Below, piece by piece: positions 9,120 to 17,976 of a stretch of DNA of 64,000 nt. The notes beneath the pieces were generated by a model. It searched no databases and was not told the origin of the DNA. It saw only the letters and a list, made by a program, of their open reading frames with translations. Positions within the stretch are counted from its first letter, which is position 1, and each line of letters begins with the position of its first letter. A program made the position numbers and the translations under genes. Where the stretch lies: NCBI GenBank assembly GCA_002281555.1, contig NCGJ01000010.1, positions 134,190 to 198,189 on the forward strand, given 5' to 3'. Source of the stretch: Hydrogenophilales bacterium 28-61-23. GTDB lineage: Bacteria; Pseudomonadota; Gammaproteobacteria; Burkholderiales; Thiobacillaceae.

Positions 9120-9410
9120 ATGAATCGTTTGGTTTTGCCCGCGCTTCTGGTATTGCTCAATGGTCAGGCTTGGGCTTTTCCCTGGTATGCCCAAGGCGAC
9201 AATGTTCGCGGTGCGCAACTGATGACGCAGGATGAACGCAAGGATTACGTGGCACGTCTGCAGAGCATGAAGTCCGTCGACGAGTGCAAAGGCTATATGC
9301 AGGCGCACATCCTTGAGATCGACAAGCGCGCCAAAGAACACAATGTGCCGCTGCCACCGGTACAGGGCGATCCTTGCGAAGTCATGAAAACGATGGGCCG
9401 TATTCGCTGA
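9120..9410 (+). CDS. Small secreted protein of unknown function
   Basis: The protein has 96 residues with a clear signal peptide (MNRLVLPALLVLLNGQAWA, residues 1-19). The mature part is about 77 residues, polar and helical, with two cysteines (in DECKGYM and DPCEVMK) that could form a disulfide in the periplasm. I do not recognise the family. It starts just after the tusE terminator and ends 48 bases before thiO on the same strand, so it may share a transcript with thiO. Confidence 0.75.
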   Translation: MNRLVLPALLVLLNGQAWAFPWYAQGDNVRGAQLMTQDERKDYVARLQSMKSVDECKGYMQAHILEIDKRAKEHNVPLPPVQGDPCEVMKTMGRIR

Positions 9411-9458
9411 GCCGACTCCGCCCCGACTCCAATTCATTCGTTCGACTGGATTTTTCTT

Positions 9459-10556
9459 TTGCTTCCCGATTTCCTGATTATTGGCGCCGGCGCGGTCGGT
9501 CTGGCCTCCGCTTTGGAACTGGCGCGGCGCGGCGCGCGTGTCACCGTGCTCGACCGTTTTCGTGCCGGCGCCGAATCGACCTGGGCCGGCGGCGGCATCC
9601 TTTCGCCCTTGTTGCCTTGGCAATATGGCGACGAGGTCAATACGCTTTCGGAGTATTCGCGCGCGAATTTCGCTGATTGGTGCGCGCGCCTGCAGGCGAT
9701 GTCCGGTCTGGATGCCGAGTATCGAACCAGCGGTATGCTGGTGTTGCCGCCTTACTCCGAAGCGCAGGCTTTCGATTGGTGCGCCCGACATGGATGGCGC
9801 TGCGAGAAGCGAGGCCAATCCGACTTCCTGCCGACTTCCTCGATGGATGGCGAAGAGGCGCTTTGGCTGCCGGATGTCGCGCAAGCCAGAAATCCGCGTC
9901 TGGTCCAGGTGCTGCGCGCGGCGGCGTTGGCCGCCGGGATACGCATTGTCGAGTCGGCTGAAGTCACCGGCCTGATCTCCGCGCAAGGACGGGTGACCGG
10001 TGTGATGTCGACCCAGGGCGAGTTTGCCGCATCCGGGGTCGTGGTATCGGCCGGTGCATGGACGGGCACCGTGCCCGGGCTTGAAGCGCTGGCCGAAACG
10101 GTATTTCCGGTACGCGGACAAATGTTGCTGTTCAAGTTGCAGCCAGAGGCTTTGCGCACCATCGTCCTGCAGGATGGCCGTTATCTGATTCCCCGTATCG
10201 ATGGCCACGTTCTGGTTGGAAGCACGCTGGAACGGGTCGGCTTCGAGAAATCAACGACAGAGTCGGTAAAACGCGATTTACTGGCTTTCAGCGCCAGCGT
10301 GCTGCCGGCCCTGAGTGAATTGGTCATGGTTCATCACTGGAGCGGCTTGCGGCCTGGGTCGCATGACAATGTGCCAGTCATCGCGCGTTATCCTGGCTAT
10401 GACAATCTGTTCATCAATAGCGGCCATTTCCGTTATGGCGTGACCATGGCCCCGGGTTCGGCCCTGTTGCTGGCGGATCTGATCGAAGGGAAAAGCCCGG
10501 CGATCTCGGCCGCGCCTTATGCGCAAGCCATGACCGGCTTGTTCGCCAGCTTGTAA
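9459..10556 (+). CDS. thiO: Glycine oxidase ThiO
   Basis: The protein has 365 residues. The N-terminal Rossmann motif IGAGAVGLASALELARRGARVTVLD binds FAD, and the DAO fold continues with ESTWAGGGILSP, FPVRGQM and the C-terminal GHFRYGVTMAPGSA segment of ThiO/DAO enzymes. ThiO oxidises glycine to the imine used by ThiG for the thiazole of thiamine. ThiS and ThiG are encoded about 17 kb away on the other strand. The start is TTG 9459, the first codon that leaves the FAD motif at the normal distance. The ribosome site is weak. No TPP riboswitch is seen upstream. Confidence 0.87.
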   Translation: MLPDFLIIGAGAVGLASALELARRGARVTVLDRFRAGAESTWAGGGILSPLLPWQYGDEVNTLSEYSRANFADWCARLQAMSGLDAEYRTSGMLVLPPYSEAQAFDWCARHGWRCEKRGQSDFLPTSSMDGEEALWLPDVAQARNPRLVQVLRAAALAAGIRIVESAEVTGLISAQGRVTGVMSTQGEFAASGVVVSAGAWTGTVPGLEALAETVFPVRGQMLLFKLQPEALRTIVLQDGRYLIPRIDGHVLVGSTLERVGFEKSTTESVKRDLLAFSASVLPALSELVMVHHWSGLRPGSHDNVPVIARYPGYDNLFINSGHFRYGVTMAPGSALLLADLIEGKSPAISAAPYAQAMTGLFASL

Positions 10557-10735
10557 GCCATTTTGGCCGCCGCGGGCGCTTGCCCCCTCCGACGCGAGGC
10601 GTCCGGCATCCATCATTAAGGCGCTTGAATTGCAGCGCGTTTTACGGTCTTATCCGATAGCTTAATAATTTGGGAAGTATTGAAGAATCGCTGATTCTTT
10701 ACACGAACCCGACAAAACAGGATGAGGTGAAGTAT

Positions 10736-11167
10736 ATGAAACGCAATCGTGGCTTTACGGCCATAGAACTCTTGGTGGCAATCACCATTGTTTTACTTCT
10801 GGTGGCTGTCGCAGTCGCGTCATACCAGGATCACATGACCAACAAGCGCAGAGCGCAAGCGCGCAAAACCCTGATTGAGGCCGCCGAGTGGTTGCATGGG
10901 CAGCGGGCGACGAGCAAGACTTTTCTGGTCAAGCTGCCAATGACGCAGGCGCCGGGCGATGGCGAAGCGAATTACCTGATTTCACTGGCATCGAAAGAGA
11001 TTGCCGCAGTTGATCCCAAGCGGGTTTTTTCAGCGACATCGTTCGATACCTTTACCGTGCAAGCCGTCCCGGTCGACGAAGATCGCTGCGGCGCATTGTT
11101 GCTCGATTCGACCGGCCGTACCGGCGTCACCGGCTCAAGCGCGTCAGTCGCGAATTGCTGGCATTAA
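10736..11167 (+). CDS. PilE-like type IV pilin
   Basis: The protein has 143 residues with a GATGAGGTGA ribosome site before ATG 10736. The prepilin site is MKRNRG|FTAIELL: cleavage after Gly6, Phe as the mature N-terminus and Glu at mature position 5, followed by a hydrophobic helix. Two cysteines near the end (Cys118 and Cys141) enclose a 22-residue loop, the D-region arrangement of PilE-class major or minor pilins. The frame extends upstream to 10670 without a plausible leader. The gene is separate from the secretion/pilus module at 13.9-19.7 kb, and which machine uses it is unknown. Confidence 0.85.
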   Translation: MKRNRGFTAIELLVAITIVLLLVAVAVASYQDHMTNKRRAQARKTLIEAAEWLHGQRATSKTFLVKLPMTQAPGDGEANYLISLASKEIAAVDPKRVFSATSFDTFTVQAVPVDEDRCGALLLDSTGRTGVTGSSASVANCWH

Positions 11168-11196
11168 ATTCAAACCGTTAATATCCCGCCGGAATT

Positions 11197-12246
11197 TTGA
11201 GTCTTGCCCTTTTGAATACTTTCCCGGCCCAACTGTTTCCTGTTTTACGTCAACTTTCGGCTGAGGATTTTCTTTCCGGTGAAGAAATCGCGCAGCGGCT
11301 GGGCTGTTCGCGCGGCACCGTACACAACGCCATTCAGGCCGCGCTGGCGGCTGGTTTCTCGGTTCATGCGGTGCATGGCCGCGGATATCGCCTGGCATTC
11401 CCGATCAGTTGGTTGGACCCGGTGCGGTTGACCCCGGCTTTCGCGCGGCAAGGCATTGCGCATCGCCATCTGGATCAGCTCGCTTCCACCAACGCGTTGA
11501 TGCTGGAGTCGGCGGCGCTGAATGGTCCCGAGCGTGCGCCGAATCGTTGCCTGATCAGTACCGAATGGCAGAGCCAGGGCCGCGGCCGGCGTGGGCGCGA
11601 TTGGCATGCGGGGTTGGGCGGCGGGCTGATGTTTTCTTACTTGTGGCGTTCGGCGCGGCCGGCGGCCCAGCTATCGGGACTCTCGCTGGCGGTCGGTGTC
11701 GCCTTGGTCAAGGGCTTGCGCGCGGTCGGGCTGGCCGATGCTCAAGTCAAATGGCCAAACGATATTCAGGTTGCCGGCGCGAAATTGGCCGGCGTGTTGA
11801 TCGAACTGGCCAGCGACAGATCGGTCAGCGACGTGTTTGCCAGCGATGTTTTGGGCCCTAGTAGCGCGGTCATCGGCATCGGCATCAACGTTTCCGGCGG
11901 CGAGGCTTTGGAGGGAAAGCTGGGCCATGCCGTGACCGATCTGCATACGCACATCGGTTCAACGGCTGGCCCGATCGATCGCAACGAGCTGCTTATGCGT
12001 TTGGTGACGCAGCTCGATCTTGATCTGGCCCGTTTTGAACGCGATGGATTCGTCGCGTTTCTCGACGACTGGCAGGCGTTTCATGCCCACCAGAATCAGC
12101 CGGTATGCATGCAACTCGGTCAGGGTGAACCGGTTTGCGGCATCGCGCGCGGAGTCGATGCGCAAGGCGCGTTGTTACTGGAGACCCTGGCCGGTATGCG
12201 CAGCTTCCATTCCGGCGAAGTCAGTCTGCGCGCGATAAGTTCATGA
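11197..12246 (+). CDS. birA: Bifunctional biotin ligase/repressor BirA
   Basis: The protein has 349 residues. An N-terminal winged helix (about 25-65: EEIAQRLGCSRGTVHNAI, then GRGYRL) is followed by the ligase domain with the biotinyl-AMP loop GRGRRGRDW, KWPNDI and the VIGIGINV segment, and a small C-terminal SH3-like domain. It biotinylates acetyl-CoA carboxylase carrier protein; the DNA-binding part suggests repression of biotin genes as well. An insertion of roughly ten residues (around SDRSVSDVFASDVLG) lies between conserved ligase strands. The start is TTG 11197; TTG 11212 is an alternative. Its stop overlaps the coaX start (ATGA). Confidence 0.92.
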   Translation: MSLALLNTFPAQLFPVLRQLSAEDFLSGEEIAQRLGCSRGTVHNAIQAALAAGFSVHAVHGRGYRLAFPISWLDPVRLTPAFARQGIAHRHLDQLASTNALMLESAALNGPERAPNRCLISTEWQSQGRGRRGRDWHAGLGGGLMFSYLWRSARPAAQLSGLSLAVGVALVKGLRAVGLADAQVKWPNDIQVAGAKLAGVLIELASDRSVSDVFASDVLGPSSAVIGIGINVSGGEALEGKLGHAVTDLHTHIGSTAGPIDRNELLMRLVTQLDLDLARFERDGFVAFLDDWQAFHAHQNQPVCMQLGQGEPVCGIARGVDAQGALLLETLAGMRSFHSGEVSLRAISS

Positions 12247-13091
12247 TGCTGCTGGTGGATGCGGGCAACACGCGGATCAAATGGCGCATCGTCGCCGAGC
12301 GTGTGCTGCTGGCCAGCGGCAGCCTGCCTGGCGCCCAAGTGGCTGAACTCGAAGCGCAATGGCGTTCATACGGCTTGACCCGGGCGGTGCTGAGCTGTGT
12401 TGCCAGTGCGGCGATTCAGGCCTGCCTGGCCGAGATGCTTGCCAGACTCGGCGTTGCGGCGCACTGGCTGCACCCCGAACGTCTGAATTACGGCATCCAC
12501 AATCTCTATGACACACCCGGGCAGCTTGGCGCCGACCGCTATGCCGCGCTGATCGCCGCCGCGCGTCTGAAACTCGGCCATAGCGTCGTGGTCAGTGTCG
12601 GCACCGCAACTACCGTCGATATGCTCAGCATGAACCATGAGTTCCTTGGCGGAGTCATCATTCCCGGGCCGGATCTGATGCGGGCGGCATTGCTGAACGG
12701 TACCGGACAGATCGAAAATCGGATGCGAGCACGCGATGCATCCCCGTTTCACGACGCGGCGCGGGCTGCCCCGGATTTGCAGGCTTGGCCGCGCGATACC
12801 GATACGGCCGTGGCGATGGGAATCGGTTTGGCGCAGGCCGGTGCCGTCCAGGCCGTTTGCGAGCGTATGCCGTGTACGCCCGATCAGCCGCTTTGGCTGA
12901 TTCTGACCGGTGGCGCCCGGGGCGCGTTGCGCGACTGGTTGACAATACATCCGCACGGCGGCGCGCAGGTGCAGTTAGTGGAAATCGAAGATCTGGTTCT
13001 GGAGGGATTGGCATGGGTTGCGCTGGAGCTGGCGTCTTTGGAGTGCGGGGCTTTGGAACAATCTGAGCAGGAAGGGAGCAATCAGGCATGA
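12243..13091 (+). CDS. coaX: Type III pantothenate kinase CoaX
   Basis: The protein has 282 residues from ATG 12243, overlapping birA by 4 bases. ASKHA-fold motifs are clear: MLLVDAGNTRIKW at the start, LGADRYAALIAA (pantothenate-binding Gly/Asp), VVSVGTATTVD and GGVIIPGPDLMRAAL. It phosphorylates pantothenate, the first step to coenzyme A; type III enzymes are not inhibited by CoA. The birA-coaX-SPOR order is common in Betaproteobacteria. Confidence 0.95.
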   Translation: MMLLVDAGNTRIKWRIVAERVLLASGSLPGAQVAELEAQWRSYGLTRAVLSCVASAAIQACLAEMLARLGVAAHWLHPERLNYGIHNLYDTPGQLGADRYAALIAAARLKLGHSVVVSVGTATTVDMLSMNHEFLGGVIIPGPDLMRAALLNGTGQIENRMRARDASPFHDAARAAPDLQAWPRDTDTAVAMGIGLAQAGAVQAVCERMPCTPDQPLWLILTGGARGALRDWLTIHPHGGAQVQLVEIEDLVLEGLAWVALELASLECGALEQSEQEGSNQA

Positions 13092-13843
13092 ACCGCCTCT
13101 TGGGTTTGCTGTTGGCGATCAATGTCGGGGTATTCGCCGCCGGCATGGCGTTGCAATACTGGCCGCAGCCGGTACGGGCGCCAGTGGTGTTCAATGCCGA
13201 CAAGATTCGCCTGCTCGGGATAGCCGGCATCCCGGCTCCGCGCATTGCCGCGGCGAGTCTGGAGTCGAAAAATCCGGAGCCGGAGCTCGAACCGGACGCC
13301 ACGACTGAACCTGGCGTGCCGCCGGTCGAGAGCGACTCTGTCGAGGCTGGCGCCAAGCCCGCGCCTGATAAGCCTGTGGCCGAATCGAGACCGCAGTGCT
13401 TCAGTTGGAGTCGGCTCGATGCGGATACCTTGAACGCTATTCAGACCCACCTCAAGCGGTCGGGCATAGGGGTTGATGCTTATGACGTCGAACTGGAAAA
13501 GAAACTCGGTTGGTGGGTGTTCATGCCGCCGGTCGAAACCCAGGCCGACTTGCGCGCGAATGTCGACGAAGTACGCAGCCTGGGCGTGACGGATTTCGCC
13601 CCGGTACGCAGCGGCAGCATGCAAAACGCGCTTTCGCTCGGCGCTTTCGCAAAACTTGCGCAAGCCCGCAAGCGCGCGGCGGAACTGTCCAAATTGGGGC
13701 TCAGCGCCGTGAAGTTCGGCCCGCGTCCGGAATCGGGCGTCGCGCGTCTGGTGTTCTCAAGCCAGGTTCCCGATAAGGCGCTGCATGCGCTTGAATCGGG
13801 TTGGCCGAAGGGGTTGAAACCAGCCCGTTGCGCGCAGCCGTAG
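13088..13843 (+). CDS. SPOR-domain-like inner membrane protein
   Basis: The protein has 251 residues. A single N-terminal membrane helix (about 5-25) is followed by a Pro/Glu-rich linker (about 60-100). The C-terminal domain from about 105 has SPOR-like features: the WWVFMPPVETQADLRANVDEVRSLGVTDF repeat half and SLGAFAKLAQARKRAAELSKLGL. SPOR domains bind denuded peptidoglycan at division sites. It overlaps coaX by 4 bases and belongs to the same operon. Its TAG stop (13841-13843) lies inside the palindromic repeat that follows. Confidence 0.8.
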   Translation: MNRLLGLLLAINVGVFAAGMALQYWPQPVRAPVVFNADKIRLLGIAGIPAPRIAAASLESKNPEPELEPDATTEPGVPPVESDSVEAGAKPAPDKPVAESRPQCFSWSRLDADTLNAIQTHLKRSGIGVDAYDVELEKKLGWWVFMPPVETQADLRANVDEVRSLGVTDFAPVRSGSMQNALSLGAFAKLAQARKRAAELSKLGLSAVKFGPRPESGVARLVFSSQVPDKALHALESGWPKGLKPARCAQP

Positions 13844-13913
13844 GATGGGTTGAGGCACGAAACCCATCATCCCAAGCCCGCGCGATGGGTTTCGCTCCGC
13901 TCAACCCATCTAC
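13840..13913. repeat. GTAGGATGGGTTGA palindromic repeat, copy 1
   Basis: The element is about 74 bases. The ends GTAGGATGGGTTGA and TCAACCCATCTAC are inverted copies with one base of difference in length, and inside are a second pair, GAAACCCATC and GATGGGTTTC. It fills the 66-base space between two convergent genes, supplying the TAG of the SPOR gene on the left and the TAG (CTA at 13910-13912) of the pseudopilin gene on the right. The folded RNA could act as a bidirectional transcript end. A second copy lies at 60131-60212. Confidence 0.88.
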
Positions 13914-14680
13914 ATGGACTGGCACAGCGATGCCGGGTCGCACAGGCGGCCGCGCAGCCAATCTGCCGAAAGCGGCAGCAGCAGATCGTCGAACTCGCCG
14001 CCCGGTCGATCGGCCGCTCTCGGCGGCCGCATGACAAAGCGGCCGTCCGCATCGAGGTTTTCCATTTCGTCGGCCGAAGTCGGCGCCAGATTCTGTTTGC
14101 CGCTGCCGTTGTAGGCGCCAAAACCGTTGCGGCCATGCGATAGGACCAATGCGGCGGCGGGGATGGGTCGAGTGCAATTCCTGTCGGTGCAGATTTGCAG
14201 CAATTCGTTTGCGGGCTGATTTGTCGGGGGCGATTGCAATCCACTCGCGGATGCCCATTCCGCCGTGACGGCATAGCCCAGACGGTTGCCCCAGGCATCG
14301 CCTTCCGGCAAGCCCAAGGTGTTCCAGGGCAGATTTCCCGACAAAGTGGCACAGATGCCATTTTCCAGGCGATCTTCCAAACCGTCGTCCGCGCGGTTGC
14401 CGGAGTTGTCTCCCGTGCCGCCGCGCATATCCGGGCAGGGCAGCGGACCGGCCCGGCCGGTTGGGCGCAGGGCGTAGCCGACCAGCGCGATGCGCGCGGT
14501 TTCCAGGGCGCGGCGGGTTTCCGCGCTTTGGCGTTCGGTGATTTGCTGGCCGAGCGGGGTTAAAACGCCGCCCAATAACAGCGTGACGATGAACAGCACG
14601 ATGGCCAGTTCGATCAGCGTAAAGCCGAGTGAATAAGCACTGGGAGAGCGGATTGGAATGCGCATCGGAAGCTCAGCCAT
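13910..14680 (-). CDS. Long type II/IV pseudopilin
   Basis: The protein has 256 residues. The prepilin leader is long, cleaved at LG|FTLIELAIVLF (after Gly19), with Glu at mature position 5 and a hydrophobic helix continuing to about residue 42. The globular part shows LPCPDMRGGTGDNSG, then LPWNTLGLPEGDAWGNRLGYAV and several cysteines, a pattern found in large pseudopilins rather than major pilins. It is the last gene of the minus-strand module and starts 8 bases inside the upstream PilO-like gene. It may be the tip or main subunit of the filament; only one pseudopilin is encoded in the module. Confidence 0.85.
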   Translation of the reverse strand: MAELPMRIPIRSPSAYSLGFTLIELAIVLFIVTLLLGGVLTPLGQQITERQSAETRRALETARIALVGYALRPTGRAGPLPCPDMRGGTGDNSGNRADDGLEDRLENGICATLSGNLPWNTLGLPEGDAWGNRLGYAVTAEWASASGLQSPPTNQPANELLQICTDRNCTRPIPAAALVLSHGRNGFGAYNGSGKQNLAPTSADEMENLDADGRFVMRPPRAADRPGGEFDDLLLPLSADWLRGRLCDPASLCQSM

Positions 14681-15227
14681 CCGTTTGCGCCAGCGTCCAC
14701 CAGTTCAGGCGGCAGTTGGCCTGGCCGCTGAGGCCATCGGCGTCGAACGAGAGGTTGCATTGTTCAACCGTGAATCGACCATGCGCGCTGAGTTGAAGTT
14801 GCCGGAGCAACTCGGTGAGCGTGTCTGCGTCAACCGGGTTGGCGCTGAGTTCCATGTTGCTGACATGCAGATCCGGCGCGAGCGGACTCTCCGTTTGCGG
14901 CGCCATCCGCCAGGACAGACTGGCAAGATTCAATTTGGCCCGGGTCTTCGCCAAGGCGCTGATCCAGTCGATACGGTCTTCCGCGCCTATGAAGCCGCTG
15001 TGCTCGATGCGCTGGAAAAGCGGGGCTTCGGCTCGATTCTGGATCAGTCGCGCGGGCGCTTCGCGCACCGCGCGCGCGGCCAGTTCAGCTTGCGACTTCT
15101 CGGCGATCAGGCGCTTTTCGCTGGCGAGGCGGTGATTCAGACTGATATGAAACAGGCTGCCGCCGAGAACAAATGAGGCGAGCAACAACGCCATCGGCAA
15201 ACGCAATTTCGGGTGGGGCAATTTCAT
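14673..15227 (-). CDS. PilO/GspM-like assembly protein
   Basis: The protein has 184 residues. One N-terminal membrane helix (about 10-30) is followed by a coiled-coil stretch (RLASEKRLIAEKSQAELAARAV) and a small alpha/beta domain ending with VDADTLTELLRQLQLSAHGRFTVEQCNLSF. The layout (short cytosolic tail, one helix, periplasmic coiled coil, ferredoxin-like fold) is that of PilO and GspM. The sequence is weakly conserved, so position between the PilMN-like and pilin genes supports the call. It overlaps the preceding gene by 4 bases. Confidence 0.68.
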   Translation of the reverse strand: MKLPHPKLRLPMALLLASFVLGGSLFHISLNHRLASEKRLIAEKSQAELAARAVREAPARLIQNRAEAPLFQRIEHSGFIGAEDRIDWISALAKTRAKLNLASLSWRMAPQTESPLAPDLHVSNMELSANPVDADTLTELLRQLQLSAHGRFTVEQCNLSFDADGLSGQANCRLNWWTLAQTDG

Positions 15228-16762
15228 GGTGTCCGCCCCGCTTGCTCGCTTGCGCCGACTTCAATCTGAAAGCGCGCACTGGCATGGCTATGGCCGAATT
15301 CGCCTTCAAGTTCGTTGTTGGTGGCGGTGTCGAGCGGCCAGCGTTTGACCCGGATGGTCTGATTCTGGAAATGGCGCCGTAGCTGTTCCACCAGGCGCCG
15401 CACATCTCGATGGGCTGCGCTGTAGTCGTTATCGAACGGCAATACCTCGCCTTCGATGGTCAGCAGCGGTGGGCTTTCGGGGGTTGATTGCATCCATGCC
15501 AGGCGTTGAAAGCGCAGATGGTCGATTTGCTGGCCGATGTTCAGGACACTCTGAAACCCCTCGGCGGGAAATTGATCGCGGGCCGCGACGCTTTGCCAGG
15601 TTTGCACGGTTTGCAGGCGGCGTTCCAGCGCGTTTTTACCGCCAACGCTGGCCAGCAAACCCGCCTCGTCGGTCTGGAATTTCAAGCTGGCGGCGCGCGC
15701 CTTGTCGGCCGCGATATCCAGTCTCCATGCATCCAGCAACAGCAGGGCGGAGATCAGTACAGCCAGACCCAACCAGGCTGCGGCGACAAAAAACAGGCCG
15801 CGTTTCATCCAGTGCAAACGGGTGACCGCGTGTTGTTCGCGTGTCATCAGATTGGCGCTTTGCGGCGCGCTGGGCAGCAGTTTCAGATACAGCGCGTCCG
15901 ACGATTCCGCTAGCAGCGTTGGCGGCAGTTGCAACGTTTCCAGAAGCTGCGCGCGCTGGATGGTTTCACATTGAAAGCCAGCGGATTCGGGTAGAAAAGC
16001 ACGCAGCGCCTCAAGGGTGTTGAGCGGGTCGAGCAGCATGGTATGCAGCGGCTCGGAGCGCGCCAGCAGCCGCTGGCCAACCAGCGATTGGCGCGTGCGT
16101 TCGATCTCTTCGGCGTAACTCTCGAGCGGATTTTCATATTCGCTGCTGTCGACCGGGGCCAGGCGAGAGAAGCGCAGTTCGCCATCTTCCAGATAGGTCA
16201 GGCGCAAACCGCCGGTCTGTTCGGAGACCAGCAGCAGGCGGTTCCGGGTCAGGCGGAATTGTTTGGCCAGGGGAATGGCCAGCGCGGGCAAGAGCCAGAT
16301 CCCGGCCAGATGCGCGCCGCGAACATGCAGGATGTCGAGCCAGGGACGGATGATCTCGGGATTGGTCAGCCCCATCATCAGATAGCGATCCTGGCGGAGA
16401 TTCTTGCCACTTGAGCTGGCGACGGGTTTTTGACGCAGCGCCGCGCGATAGGCCGAGTGGTGGATCAGTTGGCGCTGGCGGCGCTCGGTCATCTCGAGCC
16501 GGTCGGCGCCATGCGCGCGCGGCAGAATGTCTTGCCGATAGATTTCATCGACGGTATCGACCGCGATCGCCACGGGCTTGCCGGGGTGGTTCAGCAGCAG
16601 CGTGTTGAAGGATTCCCAGCCTTCCTCGTCGCTCGGCAGCGAATGAACTTCTTGCAACGTGGCTCGGTGATACAAGGCATAGCTGGCGCCCACCGCCGAA
16701 AGATAAAGCAGGACGCGGTCGTTCATGGTGAGCGCGTTGAAGGCCGGCAGATGAAACATCAT
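15224..16762 (-). CDS. Fused PilM-PilN-like (GspL-like) protein
   Basis: The protein has 512 residues. The first about 300 residues are a soluble cytosolic part with an actin-like (PilM/GspL cytosolic) character: VLLYLSAVGASYALYHRATL, later LLLVSEQTGGLRLTYLEDGEL and LHTMLLDPLNTLEAL. A single membrane helix lies near 320-345 (GLFFVAAAWLGLAVLISALL). A periplasmic coiled coil and small domain follow (about 350-490), like PilN. In type IV pili these are two proteins; in type II secretion GspL joins them. It overlaps both neighbours by 4 bases, so the module is translationally coupled. Which system it belongs to is undecided. Confidence 0.68.
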   Translation of the reverse strand: MMFHLPAFNALTMNDRVLLYLSAVGASYALYHRATLQEVHSLPSDEEGWESFNTLLLNHPGKPVAIAVDTVDEIYRQDILPRAHGADRLEMTERRQRQLIHHSAYRAALRQKPVASSSGKNLRQDRYLMMGLTNPEIIRPWLDILHVRGAHLAGIWLLPALAIPLAKQFRLTRNRLLLVSEQTGGLRLTYLEDGELRFSRLAPVDSSEYENPLESYAEEIERTRQSLVGQRLLARSEPLHTMLLDPLNTLEALRAFLPESAGFQCETIQRAQLLETLQLPPTLLAESSDALYLKLLPSAPQSANLMTREQHAVTRLHWMKRGLFFVAAAWLGLAVLISALLLLDAWRLDIAADKARAASLKFQTDEAGLLASVGGKNALERRLQTVQTWQSVAARDQFPAEGFQSVLNIGQQIDHLRFQRLAWMQSTPESPPLLTIEGEVLPFDNDYSAAHRDVRRLVEQLRRHFQNQTIRVKRWPLDTATNNELEGEFGHSHASARFQIEVGASEQAGRTP

Positions 16763-17961
16763 AGCGGCAGTTCCCCGATGAGCTGGTAGATCGGTAGGAA
16801 CACCGCCAGCATCAATATCGCCAGCAACAGGCCGAGTAGCGCGGCCAGGCCGGGTTCGAGCAACTTCAAGGCTCGGGTGATGGTTTCGCGCGAGTCGCGA
16901 TCGAAAAACCAGGCGACGTTTTCGAACGCTTCCGCCAATGCGCCATTGGCTTCGCCGGTATGCACCATGCGCAACACCAGCGGCGGGAACAGGTCTTGCT
17001 GGCGCAGGCTGTTGGTCACGCCTTCGCCGGCGGCAATGTGTTGCGCGGTGGCGATCAGTTTGTTCTGGATGATCCGGTTGCCGGCGCTGTCGGCACAGGC
17101 CTGGAGTGCGTCGAGCAGACCGACGCCGGATTGCAGCAACAAGGCGAGCAAACCCGAAACGCGCGCCAGGATATGTTTGCGCAGTGTCGTACCGAGGATC
17201 GGCACTTTAAGCCAGACGCCATCCATGCGTTTCGCCAGCGCCGGTGAATTGCGCATGGTCAGGAATAAACCCGCGCTTGCGATCGCCAGCAGCGGCAGCA
17301 ACCAGATCAGATGGGCGCGGGCAAGTTCGGAGACGGCGATCAGCATGCGCGTGGCAGCGGGAATCGGCATGTTGAGGCTGGAAACCAGCAACGCCAGTTT
17401 CGGGGTGAGATAGAACAACAGCACGCCGGCGGCGGCGAAAACCGCGCTGGCGGCCAGGCTGGGATAGATCAGCAGCCGGGTGAACTCGGCTTGCAGTTCG
17501 TCTTGTTGCTTCAGGCGGGCTTCCAGCCGCGCGAACACGATTTCAATCTGATCACTGGTCTCGGCGGCGCGCACCAGCGCGGTGAAGACGCGGTCGAAGA
17601 CATCGGGATGCGCCGCGAGCGCTTCCGAGAGCAATTTGCCGCCTTCAAGATCTTCCGCGACCAGCGCGAGCAGATCTCGAAATCGGGAGTTCTCGGTGCT
17701 TGCGATCAGGTCTTTCAATCCTTCCAGCAGCGGTGCGTTGGCGCGCGAGATCTGTTGCATATGGAAGCAGAAACTGATCAGGTCGCGCCGGCTGGCATGC
17801 CAGGCCGAGAATAGATTGCGCCGGTTGGAGACGCGCGCGCGGATCAGGGTCAGGCCCATCCGGCGCAAGCGCAGATCGAGATCGATGTCGTTGAGGGCGG
17901 CGAGTTCGCCCTGAATGCGATGGCCCTGGACGTCGGCGGCGCGGTAACGGAAACGAGGCAT
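16759..17961 (-). CDS. GspF/PilC-family platform protein
   Basis: The protein has 400 residues. Two homologous GspF domains are visible (about 55-185 and 260-385), with membrane helices near 170-190, 215-235 and 370-395. The first domain holds HASRRDLISFCFHMQQISRANAPLLEGL; the second repeats this as ILARVSGLLALLLQSGVGLLDAL. The protein is the inner-membrane platform on which the ATPase acts to add or remove pilin subunits. It lies 15 bases after the ATPase gene and overlaps the next gene by 4 bases. Confidence 0.92.
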   Translation of the reverse strand: MPRFRYRAADVQGHRIQGELAALNDIDLDLRLRRMGLTLIRARVSNRRNLFSAWHASRRDLISFCFHMQQISRANAPLLEGLKDLIASTENSRFRDLLALVAEDLEGGKLLSEALAAHPDVFDRVFTALVRAAETSDQIEIVFARLEARLKQQDELQAEFTRLLIYPSLAASAVFAAAGVLLFYLTPKLALLVSSLNMPIPAATRMLIAVSELARAHLIWLLPLLAIASAGLFLTMRNSPALAKRMDGVWLKVPILGTTLRKHILARVSGLLALLLQSGVGLLDALQACADSAGNRIIQNKLIATAQHIAAGEGVTNSLRQQDLFPPLVLRMVHTGEANGALAEAFENVAWFFDRDSRETITRALKLLEPGLAALLGLLLAILMLAVFLPIYQLIGELPL

Positions 17962-17976
17962 GGTTTTGTTGGCGCC

